In this document: positions 41,896 through 53,853 of the stretch, piece after piece
Numbering within the stretch: the stretch's first letter is position 1
How the letters are laid out: each line of letters opens with the position of its first letter
Source: Gymnothorax reevesii
Taxonomy: Eukaryota; Chordata; Actinopteri; Anguilliformes; Muraenidae
Direction of reading: 5' to 3'
Length of the DNA: 64,000 nt
Assembly (NCBI GenBank): GCA_029721435.1
Contig: CM056583.1
Location: 93,603,575-93,667,574 of the forward strand
Program-made: the position numbers and the translations under genes
The notes under the pieces: model-generated
Seen by the model: the letters and a program-made list of their open reading frames with translations, nothing else
What the model was told of the DNA's origin: nothing
Databases searched by the model: none

Positions 41896-44620
41896 TCCAT
41901 CACCACAGAGCAGCGAAGATCTTGTCTTCCCAGGGTGTGTCTTGGTTTCCCTTTTCAGGGCCCTGGTTACGCTCACAACCACAACCATTTCACCAGACTG
42001 CAGTGGGCCCTGCCTCCACCCTCAGGTGGGGCAATTATGCCACAAGTCAGCTATTATAAAGTTATAATATTGTGTGTGAGATGGCGAAGCCTTCTAATTA
42101 GGGAGTCGGGCTGCGTGATTTCACGGTGCCAACAGGAAAAATGCTTTTGGGCGTTTCTGCCTCCTGCAGGCTTAGCGTGTCTCTGCTCGAATCTCCAGTC
42201 TCCCCACCATCGGTATGGGTAGAAACGAGCTCTATGTCTGCACTCTTCGCCGGCCTTCTCTCAACTGCCCAGTTCTCCCTTGTAAGCTGTGGCCGGCTCT
42301 GATGGTTGTGAAAAAGGAATCCTTGCTGATGGCTCTGACACAACCCTGCACCATAACACAGCTTGGCTGTGAGCTTGTTGCCGGCAGCAGTCTGGATGGT
42401 CCTTTTCTTCATTGGCCCAGAGCTCACGGCTTCCATTTATTCCAAAGAAGACCTGACATATTGATTAATGTCACCACAGCGACTGCCCCATCACGCCTCC
42501 GAGACCTCAGGTTGGTGCTGCCTCTGGACCCTTAACGTGAGGTGTCCTATTTGCAAGGTAAAGTTTCAACTTGCATTATTATATGCAACTATGTATTGTA
42601 ATGCTTGATTGAAGTTTGCCCCAAGTCCTCCTGAGCCCCCGTAGTTAAAGTGACAGAGACCCTCAGAGATCATGGGAATTCAGCTGTGGCTGGTGCCCGA
42701 GCCCTTTATGCACAGAAATCTCCTCACATTTCTTTGATCTCGTTATTACGTAATGCAGCGTAGAGCGTTAAATATCCAAAGTCCTTCTTTCTGAGACAAA
42801 CATAAACCCTCCAATGATTTTTTCATGCAGGTGTGGGCATATTGGCGATCCTCGGCCTGTGTTCTACTTTTATTGCTAATTCTGGACCTGAAACCTGGTA
42901 GGAGCTGCAGGAAAGCAGTTAGCCTCTATTTATAATTTTAACTCATGCATGTTTTTATTTGGCCGTATTTCTAAGCATAAACACAAATCCATGTGTAAAA
43001 GTCGATTATTTTGCATTTAACAGCTTAATTTTTGGCTAACATTAGCTGTTTGGTCATTTATTTTTCAGTAATCTAACAGTGCAAGTCAAAGTGTGTATTT
43101 AATTTGCAATTCTGTTTTGCATGCAAATGCATCCTTGAGGACTGAACTTGCCGCTTTGAAAATTAAAGCCGTTTTAAAAAAAAATAATAAAGACTCTAAC
43201 TCTGATCAGCAGTATGCAATAAGTGTGAATGCTGGGGCTGGTTCAGACATCTACATTAAACAAGCCAAACAAAATTAAGCAATTAGTTAACTGTAACGTA
43301 ATCAATAATCACTAGTAATTTCTGGTTTTGGGAAGTTCAGGCTTTGCTGTTATTTTTCAGGTTATTAGACTGAGAATGAGGGCATCTCTACGTGTCTGTC
43401 TTACATTTCATGCAATTAATTACAAAAAAGGGCTTCAGAATATTACAGATTTCATATTTAATTTTATTTGTCCTGTTGGAAACTTGCTTTGGACATATGT
43501 TCACTTAAGAAAATTATTTAACATAAACAACAAAAATACAATTGATAATTATGTAATTATGTAGATACATATAATCCATATAGATACAGTGATAATTAAG
43601 ATATTCCCACCCATCCCCTTGTTTTCAATGTATGTCGCTGAGGTACGAACAGTCGGGGTTTTAATACATCACTGTATTCTGTAAACGGTTTTGAAATGAT
43701 TGTGAAAATGATAGGCTCTTTAAAATCCTTGCAGCTCCTAAAAAAGTTTATATATATAAAAATAGACTAGAGCTGCACTCTGAGACCGCAAGTACCTCAT
43801 CCACCGCCTTCCCTGACGTTCACCTGAACCCTCATTTATAAATGACGGCCAGTGCCGTGACAAATATACTAAAACCGGTGACCTGTAACATATTATTATC
43901 ATTATTATTATTATTATTATTATTATCATTAACAGAAAAGTATTGGCATTGAAGAACCGGTCGTATACTGTGATTTGTGGACTTAGAGTGCCATCTATTG
44001 GAGTTAAATTGAACTGCATACAACTTGGAGTTACATTGAACTGACTTTATTTCACCTCACACCGGGATGTATAAAAATCAGCGTGAAGCCAGAACGTGCG
44101 GATCTTGCCACAGATTCTCGAGCAGCGGGGAAAATGTGCGGGCCGTCAGTGCCATAATAATTTTTTTTCTCAATGAGGTAGGATTACAATAAAACATACA
44201 GAGCTGTGTTTGCCTTAAGGACTTTTCCTTGTTGCTTTCGTCTTGGGGCAATATCAAATTCCTTCTCCATCGGAGTTTTTACCCAGCTGGCTGATTGAAC
44301 CTGGGCGGCGCCTTCCCCGGACTCTATATAAGCCGGAAGTCCGTCAGGCCTCCTTTGCTAGAGTGTCTGATTTAGTTAAGCACTTCAGCTGTAGATTTCT
44401 GTGGTCAGTATTTCTCTGACAGTTATTTAAGGAATTCCCGTTTATCTATTTTCCTTTTCTTCATTCCCCTCTAATCTTTCATCGCACTATTTTAGGGGCT
44501 TTGTTTGTTTCTCGGGTCCCGGGATTCTTTTTATTACTCTCTCTCGCTTTGTTTACTTTTTGTCGAATGGTTGGGCGTCGTTTTAGGAAACGTGAGAGCT
44601 GTTCCTGTCATTGGGTCGGT
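41896..44620. other. Intergenic stretch, no gene recognised
   Basis: No convincing exon. An (ATT)n microsatellite lies at 43893-43927. At 44325 TATATAAG follows a GC-rich block (GGGCGGCGCCTTCC), a core-promoter-like arrangement that could belong to a solo LTR or a small element whose ends I cannot place. Confidence 0.4.
44325..44332 (+). promoter_or_regulatory. TATA-like box, low confidence
   Basis: CTATATAAGCCGG about 30 bases upstream of a CTCCTTTGCTAGAGTG start-like region; GC-rich upstream. No gene follows, only the minisatellite. Confidence 0.2.
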
Positions 44621-44629
44621 GCCTTTCTC

Positions 44630-45755
44630 CGCAAGGGTACTGGGTCTGTCTCTCTCCGTGAGGGTAGTGGGTCTGTGTCTCTCTGTGAGGGTACTGGGTC
44701 TGTGTCTCTCTCCGTGAGGGTACTGGGTCTGTGTCTCTCTGTGAGGGTACTGGGTCTGTGTCTCTCTCCGTGAGGGTACTGGGTCTGTGTCTCTCTCTGT
44801 GAGGGTACTGGGTCTGTGTCTCTCTGTGAGGGTACTGGGTCTGTGTCTCTCTGTGAGGGTACTGGGTCTGTGTCTCTCTCCGTGAGGGTACTGGGTCTGT
44901 GTCTCTCTCCATGAGGGTACTGGGTCTGTGTCTCTCTCCGTGAGGGTACTGGGTCTGTGTCTCTCTCTGTGAGGGTACTGGGTCTGTGTCTCTCTGTGAG
45001 GGTACTGGGTCTGTGTCTCTCTCTGTGAGGGTACTGGGTCTGTGTCTCTCTCCATGAGGGTACTGGGTCTGTGTTTCTCTCTGTGAGGGTACTGGGTCTG
45101 TGTCTCTCTGTGAGGGTACTCTGTCTGTGTCTCTCTGTGAGGGTACTGGGTCTGTGTCTCTCTCTGTGAGGGTACTGGGTCTGTGTCTCTCTCCGTGAGG
45201 GCACTGGGTCTGTGTCTCTCTCCGTGAGGGTACTGTGTCTGTGTCACTCTCCGTGAGGGTACTGGGTCTGTGTCTCTCTGTGAGGGTACTGGGTCTGTGT
45301 CTCTCTCCGTGAGGGTACTGGGTCTGTGTCTCTCTCTATGAGGGTACTGGGTCTGTGTCTCTCCCTGTGAGGGTACTGGGTTTGTGTCTCTCTGTGAGGG
45401 TACTGGGTCTGTGTCTCTCTCCATGAGGGTACTGGGTCTGTGTCTCTCTCCTTGAGGGTACTGGGTCTGTGTCTCTCTCCATGAGGGTACTGGGTCTGTG
45501 TTTCTCTCTGTGAGGGTACTGGGTCTGTGTCTCTCTGTGAGGGTTCTCGGTCTGTGTCTCTCTGTGAAGGTACTGGGTCTGTGTCTCTCTCCGTGAGGGT
45601 ACTGGGTCCGTGTCTCTCTCTATGAGGGTACTGAGTCTGTGTCTCTCTCTGTGAGGGTACTGGGTCTGTGTCTCTCTGTGAGGGTACTGGGTCTGTGTCT
45701 CTCTGTGAGGGTACTGGGTCTGTGTCTCTCTGTGAGGGTACTGGGTCTGTGCTGC
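44630..45755. repeat. 27-29-bp minisatellite, about 40 copies
   Basis: Unit GAGGGTACTGGGTCTGTG plus TCTCTC(C/T)GT or TCTCTGT. Two unit lengths alternate. On the minus strand it reads as endless TQYPHRE / DPVPSQR repeats, not a protein. Confidence 0.95.
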
Positions 45756-45774
45756 TCTGTTCCTCTCTGCCGCT

Positions 45775-46400
45775 GCACTTGGCCTCCTGTTTCCATCGGC
45801 CATTACACCAAATAGTTCAACTTCTGTTTGTCGGTCCACAGAATATTTTCCCAAAAGTCTTGGGGATCATCAAGATGTTTTTTTGGCAAATATGAGATGA
45901 GCCTTCAAGTTCTTTTTGCTCAGCAGTGGTTTCCACCTTGATACTCTCCGATGGATGCCATTTTTGCCCAGTCTCTTTCTTATTGTTAAATCATGAGGCA
46001 TGTGAGGCCTGCGGTTCTTCAGTTGTTGTTCTGGGTTCTTTTGTGACCTCCTGGATAAGAGTCATCGATGCGTTTGAGTAGTTTTGGTAGGTCGGCCACT
46101 CACGAGAAGGTTCTCCACTATTCCAAGTTTTCTCTGTTTGTGGATAATGGCTCTCACCGTGATTCGCCAGAGTCCCCAAGCCTTAGAAATGGCTTTGTAA
46201 CCCTTTCCAGACTGATAGATGTCAATGACTTTGTTTCTCATTTGTTCTTGAATTTCTTAAGTTCCCTTCATGATGTTTTGCTTTCAGAGAAATTTGCTTC
46301 TCTTTTTCAGGCAGGTTCTATTGAAGTGATTCTTGATTCAACAGGTCTGGCAGTAATCAGGCCTGGGTGTGGCTTTTGAAATTGAACTAAAAAAATGTGG
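45775..46400 (-). pseudogene. Tc1-like transposase relic, cut by the minisatellite
   Basis: From 46273 down the frames give MRNKVIDIYQSGKGYKAISK, ITVRAIIHKQRKLG (HTH) and, after a stop, LIQEVTKEPRTTTEE and DRQTEVELFG. This is the N-terminal half of a fish Tc1 transposase up to the first catalytic Asp region. The relic ends at 45775 where the 27-29-bp array begins. The catalytic DE part is missing. Confidence 0.75.
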
Positions 46401-46939
46401 TGAATCATTGTTAATTCATGATTTAACAAGGCTGGCAATTACTGTTTCACAGAGGGCCAGGTAGGTTTGGACAGCTTTTTTCCCTGAATAAATGAAATTT
46501 TCATTTAAAAACTGCATTTGCATTTCCTTGGTTTATCTTGGTCTCATATTAAAATTAGTTCAATGATCTGAAACATTTAAGTGTGACAAATATGCAAAAA
46601 AAGAAACTAGAGGACCAAGGGGCCTGAAGGTTGCCGGCAGTTACAGCTCCAACAGGAGAAAAGTAATTAGCATCAGTCCGCGGATTCAACAGCAAACCAA
46701 CACGAATTCTTGCGCAAGCAACACATTGTCTGCATCATATTGCTGTTAAAAAGCTCCAGCTCGGACATCGGACAAACCTGTTCAATTTTTTCGCAAATTT
46801 CGGCAGTGATGGCGAATGGTCCCGTACCACTGTGAATCAATTCACGGTTCTTCAAATCAATTCTTCTCTGCGAAAGAAGAGAACTGTTTCATTCGCACAC
46901 TTCCACGGGCCTACGCAGCTCAGTGACGAAGGGGTTTTA
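46401..46939. other. Intergenic spacer
   Basis: The first 150 bases are probably the outer end of the Tc1 relic. Nothing else recognised. Confidence 0.35.
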
Positions 46940-47440
46940 GTTACAATTTCAGTTTCAATTTCAATTAATTTGTGTAGCGCTTTTCACAGATAAACTGTCA
47001 CAAAGACGCTTTACAGTCAGAGATGAGTTACTGAAAGGGCAGTGCCCAGCCTATTCCCACTACAGAAAATGAGGCAAAAAACTCCCAGTAGGGAGAAAAA
47101 TCCTCAACAGTGGTGAGAAAAAACTCCCCAGTGGGAAGAAATCTCAGGAGGAACTGGCTGTAGTGGGGAAGCCCATCCTCCACGGGCTAGCGAATTAATA
47201 ACAAGATAAAGCAAAATAGGATAATGACAATACAGTTCCATTAAAGTCCATCTAAACAGTGGCATCAGTTGCTCGAGGAAGTGGCATGTAGAGGATGGTG
47301 CAGAACTGGATCAGGACCGGATCAGGACAGCAGCAGCCAGCGCTCATAGTGACGGACAGGGCTCGGATGATCCAGGACTCAGGGTTGTGGAGGGAACCAT
47401 TATGGGGCAACTCGACTGAGCGTTAACACTTTTTCATGAG
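46940..47440 (-). mobile_element. L2-type LINE 3' end (inverted)
   Basis: The complement reads the same 3' UTR and tail as the LINE ending at 55745 (AGCGCTTTTCACAGATAAACT, GTTACTGAAAGGGCAGTGCC). Truncated 5'. Confidence 0.8.
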
Positions 47441-47929
47441 TGACAGACAGCAACATTTGGAGGCCCAAGGTCAAATGTGACTGACTCACAATGTTCAGCA
47501 TACATGATTCCCTATAGGTGCCTCATACATACCTAAGCTCTAAATGCTATATCAGGCCGGCGTGAACGATACACCGTTCTCATCAAAATGCACCACCGTA
47601 ACTGACCGTTCAGTTATGCAGAAAAACTTGGCGTAACCGATGGAGATGATACCAAAAATGTATTGACTAACTGTGAATAGTGCGATGTAGCGGATTTCCC
47701 GATTGACAACTGCCTGATTCAGCGTAAAGTTATAGCTTGCCTAAATGATGTCCTCCCGATTCTGAAAAAAAAAAACACACAAACATATGTACTTTACCTA
47801 CAAATTAATTTCAGTCATAAAATCTCCATGTCTACAGCGTCGAGCTCCTTTTTGTAGCCTGTCAAACAACGGTGGATTGAATGATGCTATAAATAGATCA
47901 TAGTGCCAGCAACACTGTCACGGGACAAG
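47441..47929. repeat. Fragment of the AGGCCCAAGGTCAAATGTG repeat, then spacer
   Basis: 47450-47570 matches 58850-58950 (CCTCATACATACCTAAGCTC). The remainder has no recognised feature. Confidence 0.55.
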
Positions 47930-48096
47930 TGGTTAGCACTGATACTCCAAACCAGCAACAGCCCCCTCACTTCCTTGAACTCTAAAGCAGCTCTTGTGAA
48001 CAAATTAATCTCTGATTGTTATCTTGATATACTGTGTCTCACAGAAACAAGGCTGAGACCAGATGAAAACAAACATCTTTGAATGAAGCCTCTCCA

Positions 48097-49517
48097 CCTG
48101 GTTTTATATACACTCAAAACCCCCGCCTGGGCCGGAGAGGTGGGGGGTTTATATACACTCAAAACCCCCGCCTGGGCCGGAGAGGTGGGGGGTTTATATA
48201 CACTCAAAACCCCCGCCTGGGCCGGAGAGGTGGGGTGTTTATATACACTCAAAACCCCCGCCTGGGCCGGAGAGGTGGGGGTGTTTATATACACTCAAAA
48301 CCCCCGCCTGGGCCGGAGAGGTGGGGGTGTTTATATACACTCAAAACCCCTGCCTGGGCCGGAGAGGTGGGGTGTTTATATACACTCAAAACCCCCGCCT
48401 GGGCCGGAGAGGTGGGGGTGTTTATATACACTCAAAACCCCTGCCTGGGCCGGAGAGGTGGGGTATTTATATACTCTCAAAACCCCCGCCTGGGCCGGAG
48501 AGGTGGGGGTGTTTATATACACTCAAAACCCCTGCCTGGGCCGGAGAGGTGGGGGTGTTTATATACACTCAAAACCCCCGCCTGGGCCGGAGAGGTGGGG
48601 GTGTTTATATACACTCAAAACCCCCGCCTGGGCCGGAGAGGTGGGGGTGTTTATATACACTCAAAACCCCCGCCTGGGCCGGAGAGGTTGGGGTGTTTAT
48701 ATACACTCAAAACCCCCGCCTGGGCCGGAGAGGTGGGGGTGTTTATATACACTCAAAACCCCCGCCTGGGCCGGAGAGGTGGGGGTGTTTATATACACTC
48801 AAAACCCCTGCCTGGGCCGGAGAGGTGGGGGTGTTTATATACACTCAAAACCCCCGCCTGGGCCGGAGAGGTGGGGGGTTTATATACACTCAAAACCCCC
48901 GCCTGGGCCGGAGAGGTGGGGGGTTTATATACACTCAAAACCCCGCCTGGGCCGGAGAGGTGGGGGTGTTTATATATACTCAAAACCCCCCGCCTGGGCC
49001 GGAGAGGTGGGGTGTTTATATACACTCAAAACCCCCGCTTGGGCCGGAGAGGTTGGGGTGTTTATATACACTCAAACCCGCGCCTGGGCCGGAGAGGTGG
49101 AGGTGTTTATATACACTCAAAACCCCCGCCTGGGCCGGAGAGGTGGGGGTGTTTACATACACTCAAAACCCCCGCTTGGGCCGGAGAGGTTGGGGTGTTT
49201 ATATACACTCAAAACCCCCGCCTGGGCCGGAGAGGTTGGGGTGTTTATATACACTCAAAACCCCTGCCTGGGCCGGAGAGGTGGGGGTGTTTATATACAC
49301 TCAAAACCCCCGCCTGGGCCGGAGAGGTGGGGTGTTTATTTACACTCAAAACCCCCGCCTGGGCCGGAGAGGTGGGGGTGTTTATTTACACTCAAAACTC
49401 CCGCCTGGGCCGGAGAGGTGGGGGGTTTATATACACTCAAAACCCCCGCCTGGGCCGGAGAGGTGGGGTGTTTATTTACACTCAAAACCCCCGCCTGGGC
49501 CGGAGAGGTGGGGGTGT
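48097..49517 (+). repeat. 46-47-bp minisatellite derived from LINE endonuclease codons, about 30 copies
   Basis: The unit is TTTATATACACTCAAAACCC then CCGCCTGGGCCGGAGAGGTG with one to three extra G. It lacks stops in all three + frames, so open frames of 400-550 codons appear. Left flank NEASPPG and right flank GGGVAAFYSDS are adjacent parts of the LINE endonuclease, and the unit itself encodes its FIYTQNPRLGRRGG segment. Confidence 0.95.
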
Positions 49518-51087
49518 TGCAGCTTTTTATAGTGACTCCATTCACTCAGTGCCAAAACTACAGTATAAATTTGATACATTTGAGGTTTTAGCGATGAATT
49601 TTTCAGTGCTGGATACAGGTGCCGGCCCTGCCTCTGATCAGCCTTTAGCTTTGGTGACAGTCTACAGGCCCCCTGGCCTTCACTCTGCCTTTATTCAAGA
49701 TTTTTCAGAATTCCTTTCAGACTGAGTACTAAGCTATGATAGAATAGTTATATTGGGCGACTTTAACCTGCACTTTGAGAGGGCAGATGATTCTCGAACA
49801 TCCGCATTCACTAACATTTTGGAGTCAGTCGGCTTCGCTCAGAGTGTTGTTGGCCCAACTCATTTTCATGGTCATACTTTAGACCTGATCTTAAGCTTTG
49901 GCATTAACATTGGACAGGTCAGGATTCATTCACATAATCCCAGTTTGTCTGACCATTTTCTTATCACATTCTGCTTACAATTGACCCACCCTGCATTGTT
50001 AGAAACTAGGATGTACACTGGTCGTACTTTTACTGCAACAACTTCTACAAAATTCACTGAGGTTTTCCCATCTTTTTTTGAGCATCCAGTCAGCGCCCTC
50101 TGTATTGACGATACCGCAGAAGTTTGCTGATGCTCTCCGTTGTACCCTTAATGTAGTCGCGCCACTGAAATATAAAAAGGTTACTCAGAAGAAGAGATCA
50201 GCCTCATGGTACACTGTCCAGACAAGGACCCTTAAGCAAAAATCTCGTCAACTAGAACGCAAGTGGCGCTCCACTAAACTCCAGGTATTCCATGGTGCTT
50301 GGAAAGAGAGCCTTGTTGCATATAAGCTGCTCTCTCTTGTGCAAGGTCCTGTTACTTTTCAAATCTCATGCAGGAAAACAAAAATAATTCTAGACTTTTG
50401 TTCAAAACCGTGGCTAAGTTAACTAACAATCAGGCTGCAAGTAACCCTCAAATTCCAGTCTCTTGCAGCTGTGATGATTTTTTACATTTCTTTAATGGCA
50501 AAATTTTTGGAATCAGGGAGAAGATCACTGCTTCCTTACCAGTTTGCGATGGCGTTTCTCATGATATGGAGTCTTCGACTTTATCCACAAAACAGTTTGA
50601 ATCCCTTTCTCTTATATCCCCGAGTGAACTAGCCAAATTAGTTGTTACTTCCAAATCATCTACTTGTATCTTGGATCCCATTCCCACAAAGCTAATGAAA
50701 GAACTCATGCTCGTTCTTGGCGGCCCAATTCTTCACATAATCAATTCTTCTCTGATATCAGGTATTGCTCCCACTTCATTTAAGATGGCAGAAATCAAGC
50801 CGCTGCTTAAAAAAGCATATTTGGATCCCACAGTCCTAGCCAATTATAGGCCAATCTCAAACCTCACATTTTTATCTAAGATCCTCGAAAAATGTGTCGC
50901 CCAACAGCTCTCTTCTTTCCCGCAAACTAATAAGGTATTTGACAGTTTTCAGTCTACCTCTAGAAAGCATCACCGCACTGAAACAGCCCTCACTGTTGTA
51001 GTAAATGATCTGCTTCTCTCTATGGATAGTGGCCGCATCTCTGTTCTCGTCCTTCTCGATTTAAGTGCCGCCTTTGATACTGTAGAC
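49518..51087 (+). pseudogene. LINE endonuclease C-terminus and RT N-terminus
   Basis: Reading frames at 49518-49725, 49753-50130, 50078-50422 and 50368-51087 are separated by single frameshifts or stops. The last carries the RT fingers/palm start, PTKLMKELM, ANYRPISNLTFLSK, and LDLSAAFDTVD, which is broken at 51087 by the hAT target site. Confidence 0.85.
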
Positions 51088-51656
51088 CAGTGGTTCTCAA
51101 ACTTTTTTCAGTGATGTACCCCCTTAGAAATATATTTTTAGTCAAGTACCCCCTGACAAGGGCAAAACATTTTTGGAAGAAAAACGAGATACGGTGCTGT
51201 AAAATCAGTGTCTGATTTATTAAAGCCAAAAAACGTATATCAGTGAACCTGACAAATACATTCATATTGCAAACATTGCATGTAGAAACAAAAAAGAAAA
51301 ACGGAAGACGGTGACCACCAGGAAGGCATAAAACCAGTCAAAACTCAAATATGCAAAACGCTGCTAATTTATATTGGTCTCTGTAATGGTACAAAATAAA
51401 AAATATACATAAATAACTAAAATGTGTTCACAGAAATAAATCTATAACTTAATTATAAATAAATAATATTTTGTTTACATAATAAATTAACTTAATAAAT
51501 AAAGATTTGCTCACAAAAAATAATTAACGTTACCTCTTTTAGGATCAAAAAAAGAAGATTGCACTTAAATCACTTTGCATTGAACATTTGTTTTCATTTA
51601 AACAGCATGTAACAGGCGGTAATTTATGAACAGGAAAAAAATGTACTCAGTACATT

Positions 51657-53542
51657 TTAGTGAGAAATATGGGCTTGCACCTCCCTGAGGATCTTTGTCA
51701 TTCTTGGTGGCAGGGAGGCAACTGCAGTGATCAAGCTCTTCTCCACGCACAGTCTGTTCCTTTGCTTTGTTTTGATCAGCATCATTGCTGAGAAGGAGGC
51801 CTCACATAAATATGTGGATGCAAAGGGTAGCAGCTGCTCCAAAGCTTTCTGTCCCAGCTCAGGGTGCTCCTGCCTCACACACACCCAAAACTGTGTGAGA
51901 GTGGATGCACCAAACTTCATCTGCAGGCCACGGTCAGATGCTACTTCCATCAGTTTTTCCTGATGAGTGACAGGAAGCTTGCTTCTGTTTGCTTCAGGCA
52001 AGAGAAATGGGTTTCTCACCCAATCAAGCTGTGCAGATTTCTCATCCATGTCAGCAAAGTAGGAGGGAAAACCACTGATCAAGTTAGCAAAATGTCCCAC
52101 TATGACTAACTTCACCTGAGCTGTCCCCACATCCTCATTGGAGAGGAAAGCATCCAGTTGAGGAAAGCAGGTGAAATTCTCCTGATCACATGCCCTTTTC
52201 CACATCTCTGCTTTCTTCAGGAAACCACCCACCTTGTCATACAGGTTCAGGATGCTGGTGTCCTTGCCCTGCGGGGACATATTCAGTTCATTCAGTTTCC
52301 TGAATATATCTGCCAGATAGCAAAGCTTTGCAAGCCAGTCCGTGTTCTCAAAAAAGGTGGCATGGGGAGATCCGTGCTCTGTCAGGAAGGTGTGCGCTTC
52401 AGCTTGCAACTCAAACCGCCTGTTCAGTATTCTTCCACGAGACAGCCAGCGCACTTCAGTATGCAGGAGCAGTTCTGTGCTTTCAGCTCCCGTATTTTCA
52501 CAGAGGCTGCGGAACAAACGTGGGTTAAGTGGCCTTGACTTGATGAAGTTTATAACTTTAATGCTGTCGTTCAAAACATCGTGCAACACAGGGCTCATTT
52601 TCTTGGACGCTAGCGCTTCCCTGTGTATCACACAGTGCGTCCACTTGGGTCCATGGCACTGGTCCGACCTCCCATTGGTCCGACCTCCCATTAGTTCGAC
52701 CTCCCATCTGGAGCTCACGGTTTATATCTTGTGCGCTCGATTTAGTATCTGTGCGCACATTTTAGTATCTCCTGCGAACGAATTAGTATCTCACGGGAGC
52801 GATTTAGTATCTCGTGGCCAGAATTTATTTTTTACCATGTCATCAGGGGGACTTCGTTAACATGCCCAGTGGGAGCATTTTGTCGGAGGAACGGGAGGTC
52901 GGACCAATGGGTCGTCGGACCAATGGGCAGTTTCCCGTCCACTTGATGTCGGGATTTTCTTTTTTCATCCGTGCTATGAGCCCTTTCGCGCTGCCCGTCA
53001 TTGATGCAGCCGCATCTGTGCAGACGCTGCTGCAGGATTTCCAGCTGATACCGTTTTCGGTGAAAAACATGTTAACGACATTAAAAATGTCCTCTCCGGT
53101 TGTTCGTCCCTCCATTTCTTTGCAGAATAGAATGTGTCCACAGATGTCGTCCGTGTCAACGTATCTTACAAATGCAACAAGTTGCGCATTTCCACTCACA
53201 TCTGTGGATTCATCCAGCTGCAGTAAAAATGAGTCGCCAAGTTTCCCCACAACTTGTTCGACAATGTCTGTGCCCATGTTATCTATTCTGCGGCAAATGG
53301 TGTCATTAGAGGGAGGCACAGTTTTTAATGTATCCGCTGATTTTTTTGTCCAGCATAGTTTCGGCCAATACAACAGCGGCGGGGAGCAGTAGGTCTTCCG
53401 CTATGGTGAACGGTTTTTTGGCTTTAGCAACGAGCAAAGACACCGCGGAAGAAGCCTCCAGGGCTTTGGCTGATGTAGTGGAGGCTTTTTCGCATTGTGG
53501 CTTGGGATGACTTGAATTGCATTGCTGCTGCGCTTTAGCCAC
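51657..53542 (-). pseudogene. hAT transposase, broken
   Basis: N-terminal piece 53542-53306 (AKKPFTIAEDLLLPAAVVLA); a frameshift near a T-run at 53340 leads to 53373-52946 (FLLQLDESTDVSGNAQLVAF with the catalytic-type DEST motif; VCTDAAASMTGSAKG). A 288-bp insert follows, then 52637-51657 (HCVIHREALASKKM with the CxxH; ELLLHTEVRWLSRGRIL; C-terminal ASTYLCEASFSAMMLIKTK of the hATC dimerisation domain). Order and motifs match ZBED/SCAND3-like hAT transposases. No BED finger was found upstream. Two lesions make it inactive. Confidence 0.88.
52648..52935. mobile_element. Mutator-like MITE inside the hAT element, 288 bp
   Basis: A 10-bp direct repeat CGTCCACTTG flanks it (52638-52647, 52936-52945); 9-10-bp duplications are typical of MULEs. 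The ends are inverted (GGTCCATGGCACTGGTCCGA against the complement GGGAAACTGCCCATTGGTCC). The middle has repeated TTAGTATCTC motifs. Taking it out restores continuity of the transposase reading around KWT-HCVIH. Confidence 0.82.
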
Positions 53543-53853
53543 ATCTCCATAGTTATAGTGTTGTCATGGTAACGACAGGCCGTTGACAAGTGCGCTGGGT
53601 CAGTGGGTCAAACTAACTAGGTGAGGGGGTCAGTTTTATTTTGAAGGATATTGAAACTAAATACTGAATGTAAAATTCAGTGCATGAACACATTTATCGA
53701 ACTTTTTACAAAACAATTTTTCTCAAGACTTATTATTAGGATGAGCCAACTGATTTTTTAAAGATATTTTGAATAGCTTCACGCACCCCCTGCAGTACCT
53801 CCACGTACCCCCAGGGGTACGCGTACCCCCATTTGAGAACCATTGCTGTAGAC

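Larger units (their letters stand above)
51088..53845 (-). mobile_element. hAT transposon, 2.76 kb
   Basis: The termini CAGTGGTTCTCAAACTTTTT and (complement of right end) CAATGGTTCTCAAATGGGGG are short imperfect inverted repeats. A perfect 8-bp target duplication CTGTAGAC (51080-51087, 53846-53853) lies within the LINE RT at codons AFDTVD. Subterminal GTACCCCC repeats occur at both ends. Confidence 0.95.

Noticed and set aside
44534..45854. Long minus-strand ORFs of TQYPHRE-type repeats
   Set aside because: Translation of the 27-29-bp minisatellite; open in several frames at once.
48079..49725. A 548-codon ORF that might be a repeat protein
   Set aside because: It is the LINE-derived minisatellite flanked by LINE endonuclease; the other two + frames are also open across the array.
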